From NCBI GenBank assembly GCA_964371785.1, contig CAYJOL010000003.1, positions 124,001 through 188,000 of the forward strand: DNA of 64,000 bases. The letters run 5' to 3'. The notes under the pieces are model-generated. The model was not told where the DNA came from, did no database searches, and saw only the letters and a program-made list of their open reading frames with translations. Positions 18,783-27,485 of the stretch are shown here, piece after piece; the first letter of the stretch is position 1, and each line of letters opens with the position of its first letter. This DNA is from CAVQCT01 sp964371785 (GTDB taxonomy: Bacteria > Zixibacteria > MSB-5A5 > GN15 > FEB-12). The translations under genes and the position numbers were made by a program.

Positions 18783-19074
18783 GATTCGAATCTTCGAAAT
18801 TTCAGTATCTGTTTGTCCAACATCAGGTTTTATGTATCAAACGGCGTGCCCGGAAGACCGCGAAGACAGTGGATGTAACTGAATGTAATCCCGCAGGTTG
18901 GTTTTCGCAAGAATAAACAACTTTTGCTGTCCTGTTGAGAAACGGTGCGACTAAGTACAACTCGGTTCATTCTTTGAACAGTATTTGCTGGCCTGAAATC
19001 CAATGGCGGGACATATGCTGAAAAGGACCAGCGAGGTTATTTTCTTCTTATCAGTTATACACTTCCGAAGCTAA

Positions 19075-20523
19075 TCAGCCGCCACTATTTTGAGAAGGCG
19101 CCTCTAATTTCGGAATCGCCGAGACATCCGCCTCTGACTCGATGCGTTCATTTTCCAATCGCGCATTGATAACCTGCACTATCATGACGAGAAAACAAGC
19201 ATAGATGTACCAGTTGTAGCGATACAAGTTGTGGCCGGTCAACCCCTGAAACAGTAATGCGATCGTCCCCAACCGAAGCGCCTTCAGCAGGAACCAGTAA
19301 ATGTCCTGCGGCCACTCTTTTTCATCGTACTTGAGTTTGACCAACTTAAGGCTCTTGAAATAGACAATCAGAAAATAAACAAAGGTGATAATCCCGGGCA
19401 AGCCGAGCTCGCCGGCCAGCTTACCGATAAGGTTATGCGCATCGAGCCAAATTCCACCCTGCATTCGATAGGCCCACCTGAAATTGCCGATGCCAACGCC
19501 GGTTAATGGCCTCTCAGCCAAAAACTTAAGTCCCCAGACGAGGCCGTTGATACGTCCTTGGGCGGACTCGGCCGCCCCGGATGAGTCCTTGTCTTCGACG
19601 TGGAATACGGTCAGGAACCTGTCTTTATACTGTTGGGGCATGACAGCCACCACCGTCAGGATGATGAGAACTCCGATTATCGCGGTGATTACTTTGTGCC
19701 GGGAGGTGAATGCGATAAGCATACTCACGAAAATGACGCCGATCATCCCCCCCCGCGAACCGGTCAGCACGACAGTCCAGAAGGCCATCAGGAGCATCCC
19801 GTACAGCAGGGTCTTGGTCAGCCTGTTTGAGTAGTACCTCCCGACAAAAAACAGGAATGGGAGTCCGAGGACCAGCGTGTTCGCGAGGCTGTTCGGATCG
19901 GAATAGGTGCCTTCGGTACCGCCCACCCCAACCGCGCGCTGTATCCCCATGCGGACGATGAAATTGCCGGAGTAGTAATTGTACATTGAGTTTCCGGCGA
20001 TAAACCCAAGCGACAGCAAATACAGCCAGATAATTGCGTTCATCCGTTTGGGTGTGTTGGCTATTCTGGAAACAAACAGGTAAACCAAAAAGACCTTGAG
20101 GAATTCAAAAAAGGTGTCCCAGGCGAGTCCGACATCCCCGGCAAACATTACGGAAAGAAAGCAGACCAGCACAAAGGCGCCGTAGGCCTTGTCCATGGGG
20201 AAGAACTGGAAGCTCTTCTGGAAAAAGGCGATGTGGATGAACAATATCGTGATCAGGGCAAGGGCGACAATCCGTTCGAACGGAAATGATATCCCAAAAA
20301 GCTGGTTCGGTTCGAAGAAGAAGATGATCATGTACAGGTAGACACCGACCATCGGAAATTTCAATATCGAAGCCACAAAGGCGACGCCGAGAATCAGGCC
20401 GATCGGTATGAGACTGTATGGAGGGTTAAGGAGTGTGAAGAATCCTGAAGCGATGGTGAACACGGAAAGAGCAACCCATATCAGGTGCTTGCCGGTAATG
20501 AAAGTTGGTGTTTTGGTCGCCAT
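19075..20523 (-). CDS. O-antigen ligase / Wzy-type polymerase
   Basis: This integral inner-membrane protein has 482 residues and about eleven or twelve hydrophobic segments. It has the Wzy_C-type signature: a conserved loop LTGSRGGMIGV, then RPLTGVGIGNFRWAY and AHNLIGKLAGELGLPG. These proteins join lipid-linked oligosaccharides to each other or to an acceptor on the periplasmic face. It lies within the polysaccharide locus, upstream of the deacetylase/beta-helix pair and separated from it by 290 bases. A perfect TATAAT (20567-20572, reverse strand) is placed 44 bases before the ATG but has no good -35. The coding strand carries a run of eight G at 19747-19754. Confidence 0.88.
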   Translation of the reverse strand: MATKTPTFITGKHLIWVALSVFTIASGFFTLLNPPYSLIPIGLILGVAFVASILKFPMVGVYLYMIIFFFEPNQLFGISFPFERIVALALITILFIHIAFFQKSFQFFPMDKAYGAFVLVCFLSVMFAGDVGLAWDTFFEFLKVFLVYLFVSRIANTPKRMNAIIWLYLLSLGFIAGNSMYNYYSGNFIVRMGIQRAVGVGGTEGTYSDPNSLANTLVLGLPFLFFVGRYYSNRLTKTLLYGMLLMAFWTVVLTGSRGGMIGVIFVSMLIAFTSRHKVITAIIGVLIILTVVAVMPQQYKDRFLTVFHVEDKDSSGAAESAQGRINGLVWGLKFLAERPLTGVGIGNFRWAYRMQGGIWLDAHNLIGKLAGELGLPGIITFVYFLIVYFKSLKLVKLKYDEKEWPQDIYWFLLKALRLGTIALLFQGLTGHNLYRYNWYIYACFLVMIVQVINARLENERIESEADVSAIPKLEAPSQNSGG

Positions 20524-20614
20524 CGTGAATCTTTAGAGAAAGGTTCGTAACTCCTGCCGGGCAGATATTATACTTGTTTGTACCGAAAAAGCTCAGCGGC
20601 ACGGTGACAAATCA

Positions 20615-21217
20615 TCACAGGTGTTTACTATCAGCCTGCCGACGGTCCTTGATCACGCGGGCCGGGTTGCCGACCGCCACGCTGTACGGCGGTATCCGTT
20701 TGACCACCAGACTTGCCGAGCCGATGATCGATTTCTCGCCAATATCGGCCATTACAACACAGTGATCCCCGACGAAGACATCGCGGCCAATCGTGACACA
20801 GCTATAAGTTCCTTCCTTCTCGAGAATCCCAACCTCTGGGTCATCGAAATTATGCTGTCGTCCGCCGGACAGGACGGACACATAGTTGGCGATAACCACA
20901 CCATCGCCAATATCCGCCAAACCAATGATATTTCGACCGTTTATAAACACCCCATGCCCGATTCGGGTGCCGATTTTGGAGATGAAACTGCCGAATCCCA
21001 TATTGAGGTCCATGTGGGAACAGGCCAGCGTCTGCTTGTAGAAGCAGGCTCTTACGGCCACCCCGATAAATCCGGGAACATTGCTGAACGCCTGCGCAAA
21101 CAGGTCAAAGCAAAGAGCGGACCGAAAGAGCTTGTGGCAAAGCAGGGAAAGCAATCCGCTCGGCAGGACGAATACGAAGACAATGCCGATGAAAATCCAT
21201 TTAACGAGTTTCTTCAC
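20615..21217 (-). CDS. Hexapeptide-repeat acyltransferase, membrane-anchored
   Basis: The 200-residue protein has a hydrophobic N-terminus (FIGIVFVFVLPSGLLSLL). A left-handed beta-helix follows from about residue 80 (FGSFISKIGTRIGHGVFI, DIGDGVVIANYVSVL, TIGRDVFVGDHCVVMADIGEKSIIGSASLVVKRIPPYSVAVGNPARVI). It should O-acetylate (or otherwise acylate) a sugar of the exopolysaccharide at the membrane. The start is GTG with AAGGAG eight bases upstream. It overlaps the end of the preceding glycosyltransferase by 17 bases, so it is the last gene of the glycosyltransferase operon. Confidence 0.87.
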   Translation of the reverse strand: MKKLVKWIFIGIVFVFVLPSGLLSLLCHKLFRSALCFDLFAQAFSNVPGFIGVAVRACFYKQTLACSHMDLNMGFGSFISKIGTRIGHGVFINGRNIIGLADIGDGVVIANYVSVLSGGRQHNFDDPEVGILEKEGTYSCVTIGRDVFVGDHCVVMADIGEKSIIGSASLVVKRIPPYSVAVGNPARVIKDRRQADSKHL

Positions 21218-22352
21218 GGCCTGACTCCTTCACCAATCGTTCGTAGAAATCTTCGTGCTGTCTCAAGATAACGTTCCGTTCATAGCTGGAGAAAGCCTTT
21301 TCCCGTGCCTGTTTACCCAGTGTATCGGCCAGCGAAGGATTCTGGATAATCTGTTTGAGGCAATCGGCCAATCCGTTGGGATCTTCGGCAGAGTATAGTA
21401 GTCCGTTGATTTCATGTTCTATCGCTTCGCTATTGCCACCGACATCAGAGGCTACCACCGGCAGACCGGCCGCCATATACTCGATGAGCGAGTTGGAGAA
21501 GCTCTCGCCCTCGGAACAGAGGACCCCTATGTCAAAGGCGGCCAGGCAAGGGACTACGTCATCGTGACGTCCGGCCAGCTTGAACAGTTCCCAAACCCCC
21601 TGATGGTAAATATACTGCTGGAGTTCCTCGTGCAGTGGTCCCTCTCCGACAATGACGAATTTGAGATTGGCGAATTCCTTATTAAGCACCGCCGCGGCTT
21701 CAATTAACGAGTCAAGCCTCTTTACCCGGCGGAGGTTGGCCACCGCTCCAATGAGAATTTCACCCTCACCAACGCCCCACTCCTCCCGCTGGCGGTGTCG
21801 CTGGTCGGGATCGAGCTGCATAAAGCGATCCAGGTCGAGCGCGTTGTAGAGCACCGCCGTTTTTTCAAGCGGTACCTGCTCAATCTCGCAGGTGCTGAAT
21901 GCCGCCGCCTGTGAATTGGCCAGATAAACGGTAGTCCAGCGCCGGAGGAAACGTAGAATCCGGATGTGCCTGGAGTTGTGCCAGTAGCCGGTATTGCGGC
22001 GGCTCGAAATGACGACCGGGCATTTGGCGTACCGTGCCGCCACAGTGCCGAATATATTGCCATCTTTAAAGAAGGTCTGTACGATATCAAAGTGCTTCTC
22101 TTTATGAAGCTGCTTGAACTGACGAATCCCTCTCCAGAATTGCGGACCAACCAGTGACGTGATATTGAGATTGACGGACGGAAACTCGAACTTCTGCGAG
22201 CGCATCCACGGCGAATCGTGCAGGCAGATCAGGCAGGGTTCAACACGACTGCGGTCCAATCCGTGCAGCATGGTCAGCAGCTGTTTTTCGGTGCCGGCGG
22301 ACGGGGTCTCAATGGTGTCTATGAGATAGGCTATTTTGATCGGCTGACTCAC
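21201..22352 (-). CDS. GT4-family glycosyltransferase
   Basis: This GT-B retaining glycosyltransferase of 383 residues has an N-terminal acceptor domain (IAYLIDTIETPSAGTEKQL) and a nucleotide-sugar domain (VGEGPLHEEL). The conserved EGESFSNSLIEYMAAGLPVVASDVGG holds the E-x7-E pair. It should add one sugar to the lipid-linked repeat unit on the cytoplasmic side of the membrane. The GTG start overlaps the previous stop as GTGA, which indicates translational coupling in a run of three glycosyltransferase genes. Confidence 0.9.
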   Translation of the reverse strand: MSQPIKIAYLIDTIETPSAGTEKQLLTMLHGLDRSRVEPCLICLHDSPWMRSQKFEFPSVNLNITSLVGPQFWRGIRQFKQLHKEKHFDIVQTFFKDGNIFGTVAARYAKCPVVISSRRNTGYWHNSRHIRILRFLRRWTTVYLANSQAAAFSTCEIEQVPLEKTAVLYNALDLDRFMQLDPDQRHRQREEWGVGEGEILIGAVANLRRVKRLDSLIEAAAVLNKEFANLKFVIVGEGPLHEELQQYIYHQGVWELFKLAGRHDDVVPCLAAFDIGVLCSEGESFSNSLIEYMAAGLPVVASDVGGNSEAIEHEINGLLYSAEDPNGLADCLKQIIQNPSLADTLGKQAREKAFSSYERNVILRQHEDFYERLVKESGREETR

Positions 22353-23458
22353 GGCGAAATCACTCTCTGATAAATGTCCAACAGCCTGGCATTCTGACCA
22401 GTGAAGCTGAATTTCTCCTGCACTGTCCGGGCGCCCTGTTCGGCAATCCTGTTCATCTCAGACCGGTTGCCGGCCAGACCGACAATACACTGCGTTAATG
22501 AATGTACATCCTCGGAGGGCACAAGAAAACCATTAACTTTATCGTCGATTATCTCCGGCAGGCCGCCGACATTGGTGGCAATTACCGGGACTCCCACCGC
22601 CATCGATTCGAGCACGATATTCGGCAGTCCCTCGGACAGCGAGGGATTAATCAGGATATCCGCGCCCTTGAGATGCGCCACCAGATTTCTCTCGAAACCG
22701 GGACAGAGAATTTTGTCCTCAAGACCACGGTCCCGAAGCAGTCGGCGTATCTTTTCGAGATCCGGTCCATCTCCGAAGAGAATGAATCGCAATGAAGTAT
22801 TCTGCTTAATTGCCTCGAATGCGGCCCGCACGAGGTATATTTGACCCTTCTCCTCGCTGAATCGGCCGCCCGAAATTGAGATTATTGATTCGGGAGGAAA
22901 TCCGAATTTCTTCCGGAGGTTAATCGGATCGACAGCTTCAAAATTCGCGCTGTCAATGGCGTTGTGAACGGTTGAGATTTTTTTCGACGGCACCAGCAGT
23001 CGAACCAGTTTCTTCTTCTGCGATTCTGATACTGCCACAATGTGGTCCGCCTGTCGAATGAAAATCTTGTCCAAAGCGTGATACAGCCTGATTTTGAGAT
23101 TCTCTTTGGTGAAACCACGGGAAAAGGCAATCCAGCGCAGATCTTTCTTCCCGTGCGAGAGCATTCCCACAAGATGAGTGCGGTAGTCATGGGTGCACAG
23201 AATGTCAATGTCGTTTTCCCTGAGATACTGCCCGACTTTGCGAATGGCGCCGATATCATAAGCGCTCGTTACTTCAAAGGCGTGGGTAGGAATGCCGTCC
23301 GCCGCTATTACCTCAAGAAATTCGGGGCGGCTGCCCGACTCGGTGAACGAGCTCACGGTGAGGTTGACGCCGGACTGGCGGGCCAGACGGGCATGAAAGT
23401 GCAGCTGCCGCTCCGGGCCACCGTAGAAATTCGATGCCCTCAGGTGAAGAACGTTCAT
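22349..23458 (-). CDS. GT4-family glycosyltransferase
   Basis: The 369-residue GT-B enzyme has an N-terminal part beginning MNVLHLRASNFYGGPERQL and a donor domain with GGRFSEEKGQIYLVRAA, FGDGPDLEKI and SEGLPNIVLESMAVGVPVIA (E-x7-E). It probably extends the polysaccharide repeat unit. It is coupled to both neighbours by four-base overlaps (ATGA at 23455-23458 and GTGA at 22349-22352). The donor and linkage cannot be read from the sequence. Confidence 0.9.
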   Translation of the reverse strand: MNVLHLRASNFYGGPERQLHFHARLARQSGVNLTVSSFTESGSRPEFLEVIAADGIPTHAFEVTSAYDIGAIRKVGQYLRENDIDILCTHDYRTHLVGMLSHGKKDLRWIAFSRGFTKENLKIRLYHALDKIFIRQADHIVAVSESQKKKLVRLLVPSKKISTVHNAIDSANFEAVDPINLRKKFGFPPESIISISGGRFSEEKGQIYLVRAAFEAIKQNTSLRFILFGDGPDLEKIRRLLRDRGLEDKILCPGFERNLVAHLKGADILINPSLSEGLPNIVLESMAVGVPVIATNVGGLPEIIDDKVNGFLVPSEDVHSLTQCIVGLAGNRSEMNRIAEQGARTVQEKFSFTGQNARLLDIYQRVISP

Positions 23459-24654
23459 TTTCCGCCCCCGAGCTGCTGTAGATATGCACTCAACCGCCGG
23501 CCAAGCTGCTCCCAGCGATATTTATTCAATACCAGTTGACGACCGGCCTCGGCGATCCGGGCAGACTTCTCGATGTCAGTCAGGCAGGCGATGACTGTTC
23601 TCGCAAACTGCTCAGGTCCATCGGCCAGCAGGATGTTCTGACCATCCGCGACATCGAGCCCTTCGGCGCCGACCGAGGTCGAGACAACCGGTTTCTGCAT
23701 CGCCATCGCCTCGAGTATTTTCAGACGCGAACCGCCGCCAATTCTGAGCGGGACTATGTAGACCGCGGCCGAGGCGATATAATCACGCACGTCATCGACT
23801 GTTCCGGTAATTTCTATGCCGTTGATCTTACCGAGATCGATAATGTGTTGTGGCGGATTCCTGCCTACGAAGACCGCCCGAATTTGCGGTCGCTCTTTCT
23901 TCAGTAACGGCAGAATGTCAGCGGCAAAGTACACCGCCGCATCCTGATTGGGACGCCAGTCCATCGATCCCGTGAAAACAAGCGTGTCGGATTCTATCGC
24001 TGGCTGTCGGGGCGAAAAGAATTCAGTATCCACGCCGTTGTCAATTACCTCGGGACGGTAAGGGACTCCGAATGACTCAATCATCTGAGCTTCCTGCCGT
24101 GTGACCGCGGTAGCGCCCTCGGCCCAACCAAAGCAGGCACGTTCAAAGTCCATCACTTTCCGATGCTGTATTCCGATATAGAGCTTCTTCAACGGATTGG
24201 ATTCGTTTTCGTGGTAGCGTGCCCAGATCGTCGACTCGATATTGTGCGCGACTACGATCTTGCGTGTGTCTTTAACATCTTTGATAAACAGGGCGTAAGG
24301 CGTCCACTCGCAAATAATCAGGTCGAACTTACCGCCCGCAATCAATTGCTTCAAACGTTCCTGAAAGGCGGGGGTGAAATGGCTGGTCACTATGTAAGGG
24401 TACTTCGAAAACAGATTCTTGAACAGTCTCCAATAGAACGCGGCGCCGGACTGACGCCGATCGGGTGAGGGGACGGCATAGGTCGCGATATTGTGTTCAT
24501 TGAGAAAGCGCGATGCGGCGCTATTTTCATCGCCATAGGCCAGATATGATACGGAGTGACTCCTGGAAAGCTCTCGTGTCAGATTGAAAGTGCGAATCCG
24601 TTTACCAGTGTTCAGGGGAAAGGGGAATTCTTCGTCGATCACAAGCAACTTCAC
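23455..24654 (-). CDS. GT4-family glycosyltransferase (exosortase-associated type)
   Basis: The 399-residue protein has a GTG start and the N-terminus MKLLVIDEEFPFPLNTGKR. Its C-terminal domain has VFTGSMDWRPNQDAAVYF, PLRIGGGSRLKILEAMAMQK and STSVGAEGL. This arrangement is typical of the sugar transferases found in exosortase-linked polysaccharide loci (the TIGR03087-like group), which fits the exosortase at 40978. It overlaps the next gene by four bases and lies 32 bases after the last CapK gene, so the CapK and glycosyltransferase genes may share a transcript. Confidence 0.88.
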   Translation of the reverse strand: MKLLVIDEEFPFPLNTGKRIRTFNLTRELSRSHSVSYLAYGDENSAASRFLNEHNIATYAVPSPDRRQSGAAFYWRLFKNLFSKYPYIVTSHFTPAFQERLKQLIAGGKFDLIICEWTPYALFIKDVKDTRKIVVAHNIESTIWARYHENESNPLKKLYIGIQHRKVMDFERACFGWAEGATAVTRQEAQMIESFGVPYRPEVIDNGVDTEFFSPRQPAIESDTLVFTGSMDWRPNQDAAVYFAADILPLLKKERPQIRAVFVGRNPPQHIIDLGKINGIEITGTVDDVRDYIASAAVYIVPLRIGGGSRLKILEAMAMQKPVVSTSVGAEGLDVADGQNILLADGPEQFARTVIACLTDIEKSARIAEAGRQLVLNKYRWEQLGRRLSAYLQQLGGGK

Positions 24655-24686
24655 TATTTCAGGATCCTCTGTCTTCTGAGTCCCGG

Positions 24687-26057
24687 TTATCTTTTAGCCG
24701 GCACTTCGCAAATAACGAACCGCGTCTTGCCGGACTTCTCTTGCGGGATTCCGTCTACAATCTGAATCTCTATGTTAATCGAATCGCCAAGGATCTTTCG
24801 CATCTGAGAGCGGATGAAGTCCATCGTCTGCTGCGTCGGTTCCGGTTTGCTTTTGATTCTGACCAGAAAGTCAGTGAGTGTCTTTTGGATCACTTGAAGC
24901 TGTCCGATCGGGCGGTCGAAGGCTGTGAGCAGGTGAACGGAGAAAGCAAGCCCGGACAGTCTGGAACCGTCGGTACTGTAGATATCATCCTGCACCCGCC
25001 CCACCGCCGAACTCATCAGTCTGAGGGTCCGGCCGCACTGACATTTGGCTTGCTGGGGGATACCGTAATCGTTTATGCGGTAGCGAATGAGGGGAAAAGC
25101 GAAATTCGTCAGGTCGGTTATCAGAATTTCGCCGGTTTGACCATAGTCTACCGACCGGTTGTTGTCCACGAACTCGACCAAAGAGGTCTCCATGGCAATA
25201 TGGCGGCCGTTGTGTGCCGAGCATTCGCACGAGGTGTTGCCGGTTTCGCGGGACCCGTACATATCATATACTGAGGCGCCGAACGCATCTTTGAACAGCT
25301 GACGCTGTCTGTCATAGAGTACTTCGCCCGTCGACATGATCCCTTTGACGGGGGGGAGTTGCAGATCGTGCTCGCTGCAAAAATCAATCAGCCCGGTCAG
25401 TGCCGAGGGAAAAGCCTTCAGATAATCGGGACGGAATCTGATTATATCCTCGTGGATAGTCCTCATTGCCTGAGGATTGAAAGAACCGGACTGGTACATT
25501 ATTTGACGGAGCAAATACCGGTCCTTGAATTTCGCTTTACGGGTGACAGTAGCATGGAAATCCATCACGGCCGGCCAGATATGGGCCATTTTGTCACAGG
25601 GGCGACGTCCCATCCAACTTTCGTGCCGCCAACCCAGGGCGAGTTTTATATTGAAGCTTTCCTGATCACGATACAGAAACGCCTGCTGGCCCGTAGTACC
25701 ACCGGACGCGAATTTCATGATTTCATGCGGCTCGTAAGCACGCGACATCAAGTCAGCTCCCCGCTCAAAAGTGATCTCCCGCGTAAGAATCGGCAACTTG
25801 GAGATGTCGTCGGGGTTTTTAAAGCTGTCCGGGGTAAGCCCCAGCTTCTCAAACACCTCCCGATAGTAGGTTGTGTTGTCATAGGCGGATCGTAAGAGAG
25901 CTCTCAGTCTCTCCCACTGATAGTCCAGCAGCCGCTGGTAAGGCCAGTACTGACTTTCGTTGAGAAGCCGCCAATGCGCCAGCGCCGATTTTTGACCCTC
26001 GCGACCTAATAGGATCGGTAGCGCGGTCTTTCTAAGTATCGAAGCATACAGACTCAT
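24687..26057 (-). CDS. CapK/phenylacetate-CoA-ligase-like adenylate-forming protein (copy 1)
   Basis: The product has 456 residues and belongs to the ANL superfamily branch that occurs in capsule and exopolysaccharide loci. The ATP-binding loop is SGGTTGQ at 118-124. YGSRETGNTSCECS and CQCGRTL supply a likely metal-binding cysteine set. ITDLTNFAFPLIRYRINDYG is the core A8-like region. It should activate a carboxylic acid as an acyl-adenylate, but the substrate in polysaccharide loci is unknown. The ATG overlaps the stop of the upstream copy (ATGA). It is about half identical by eye to the next gene, which suggests tandem duplication. Confidence 0.85.
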   Translation of the reverse strand: MSLYASILRKTALPILLGREGQKSALAHWRLLNESQYWPYQRLLDYQWERLRALLRSAYDNTTYYREVFEKLGLTPDSFKNPDDISKLPILTREITFERGADLMSRAYEPHEIMKFASGGTTGQQAFLYRDQESFNIKLALGWRHESWMGRRPCDKMAHIWPAVMDFHATVTRKAKFKDRYLLRQIMYQSGSFNPQAMRTIHEDIIRFRPDYLKAFPSALTGLIDFCSEHDLQLPPVKGIMSTGEVLYDRQRQLFKDAFGASVYDMYGSRETGNTSCECSAHNGRHIAMETSLVEFVDNNRSVDYGQTGEILITDLTNFAFPLIRYRINDYGIPQQAKCQCGRTLRLMSSAVGRVQDDIYSTDGSRLSGLAFSVHLLTAFDRPIGQLQVIQKTLTDFLVRIKSKPEPTQQTMDFIRSQMRKILGDSINIEIQIVDGIPQEKSGKTRFVICEVPAKR

Positions 26058-27451
26058 GAATTTGACTCCCCTGCCTGATCTGCATTTCTTGCCCTATCGA
26101 GTTCGCAAATAACAAGTCGGACCTTCCCGGACTTTTCTTTATGGAGTTCGGTCACAACGTTTATGGCAACGTGTATTTTGTCTCCAAGCAGGTTTTTCAA
26201 TTGTCGATCGATGAAATCGAACACTTCCTGATTGGGTTCCGGTTTATTGGTGATACGAACTTCAAAATTGCTGATTGTCTTCTGAACAACCTGCACCTGT
26301 CCGATCAGCGGCCCCCCCATGGTCAGGGCCATCCCCAGGGCATTTCCGGAAGTGCGTGTGCCGTCTTCTGAAAAAACGTCATCAGTCACTCTTCCCACAG
26401 CTCTATCCATCAGCGATAATCCTCGCCCGCACGCGCACTCAGCGCTCATGGGTATTCCATAATCGTTTATCTGGTAACGAATTAACGGGAAGGCAAAATT
26501 GGTGAGGTCAGTAACGAAGATTTCACCTTCCTCGCCCGCCTCGACCGGTTTGCCGTCACGAATAAATTCGACAATCGATGTCTCCATGGCGATATGGCGT
26601 CCCTGGCGGAGATTGCATTCACAGGCGGTGTTACCGACTTCGCGGGAGCCGTACATATCAAAGACGGGGCTTTCGTAGGTAAGTTCCAGTAATGCCTTCT
26701 GATTCGGATACAGCGGTTCGCCGGTGGACATGATCCCTTTCAAGCGGGGAAGCGGAAGGTTTTTGTCGAGGCAGAAGCTGGTGAAACCGTAGAGTGCCGA
26801 TGGAAACGCTTTAACATACTCAGGATCAAACTTCACAAAATCCTTATACACCGCCATGAGCGCCCTTTCGGAAAAGGTGCCCGCATGGTACATAATCTGG
26901 CGGAGCAGATACCGATTTTTGACCATACTGCGAAACGTGTGGTGGGGATGGTAATCCATGGCGGCCGGCCATACTAACGCCATCTTGTCACAAGGAAGCC
27001 TGCCCATCCAGCTCTCGTGTCGCCAGGTAACCCCCTGCTTGATGTTAAAGGACTCCTGGTCGCGATACAGGACCGCCTGTTGTCCGGTTGTCCCGCCGGA
27101 AGTAAATTTCTGGATTTCGTTCCTGCGATATTTACTGGACAACAATTCCTCGGGCCGATCAAACGTGATATCCCTGGTGAGCATCGGAAGTTTCGTCAGA
27201 TCCTCGAAACTCTTAAACGACTGGGGAGTCAAACCGCGCTCATCGAATATGCGCCGGTAGTACATGGTCGTTTGGTAAACGTGCTCCAAAAGCGCGGTCA
27301 GCTTCTGCCACTGGTAATCATACAACTGCTGACGCGACCAGAACTGACTCTCATTAAGGGCCATCCAGTGCCGTACCGATGAGTCCTGTCTCTCTCGCCG
27401 AAGCAGCGCCGGAAGAACTGCTTTTCTGAGAATCGATGAGTACATCTGCAT
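26054..27451 (-). CDS. CapK/phenylacetate-CoA-ligase-like adenylate-forming protein (copy 2)
   Basis: The product has 465 residues and matches copy 1 along its whole length (SSILRKAVLPALLRRERQ, FTSGGTTGQQAVLYRDQES, MYGSREVGNTACEC, FVTDLTNFAFPLIRYQINDYG, AECACGRGL). The ATP loop and the cysteine set are intact, so it is predicted to be active. A GAGG sequence precedes ATG 27451. It is translationally coupled to copy 1 and separated from copy 3 by 34 bases. It may acylate a sugar or prime an acyl group for the nearby transferases. That is inference only. Confidence 0.85.
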   Translation of the reverse strand: MQMYSSILRKAVLPALLRRERQDSSVRHWMALNESQFWSRQQLYDYQWQKLTALLEHVYQTTMYYRRIFDERGLTPQSFKSFEDLTKLPMLTRDITFDRPEELLSSKYRRNEIQKFTSGGTTGQQAVLYRDQESFNIKQGVTWRHESWMGRLPCDKMALVWPAAMDYHPHHTFRSMVKNRYLLRQIMYHAGTFSERALMAVYKDFVKFDPEYVKAFPSALYGFTSFCLDKNLPLPRLKGIMSTGEPLYPNQKALLELTYESPVFDMYGSREVGNTACECNLRQGRHIAMETSIVEFIRDGKPVEAGEEGEIFVTDLTNFAFPLIRYQINDYGIPMSAECACGRGLSLMDRAVGRVTDDVFSEDGTRTSGNALGMALTMGGPLIGQVQVVQKTISNFEVRITNKPEPNQEVFDFIDRQLKNLLGDKIHVAINVVTELHKEKSGKVRLVICELDRARNADQAGESNS

Positions 27452-27485
27452 GCAGCCTCTATACGTCCTGATTGTCCATATCTAA

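Noticed and set aside
20567..20572. TATAAT on the reverse strand as a firm promoter of the O-antigen ligase
   Set aside because: The -10 is perfect but the -35 region matches poorly, so it is mentioned only in the gene entry.
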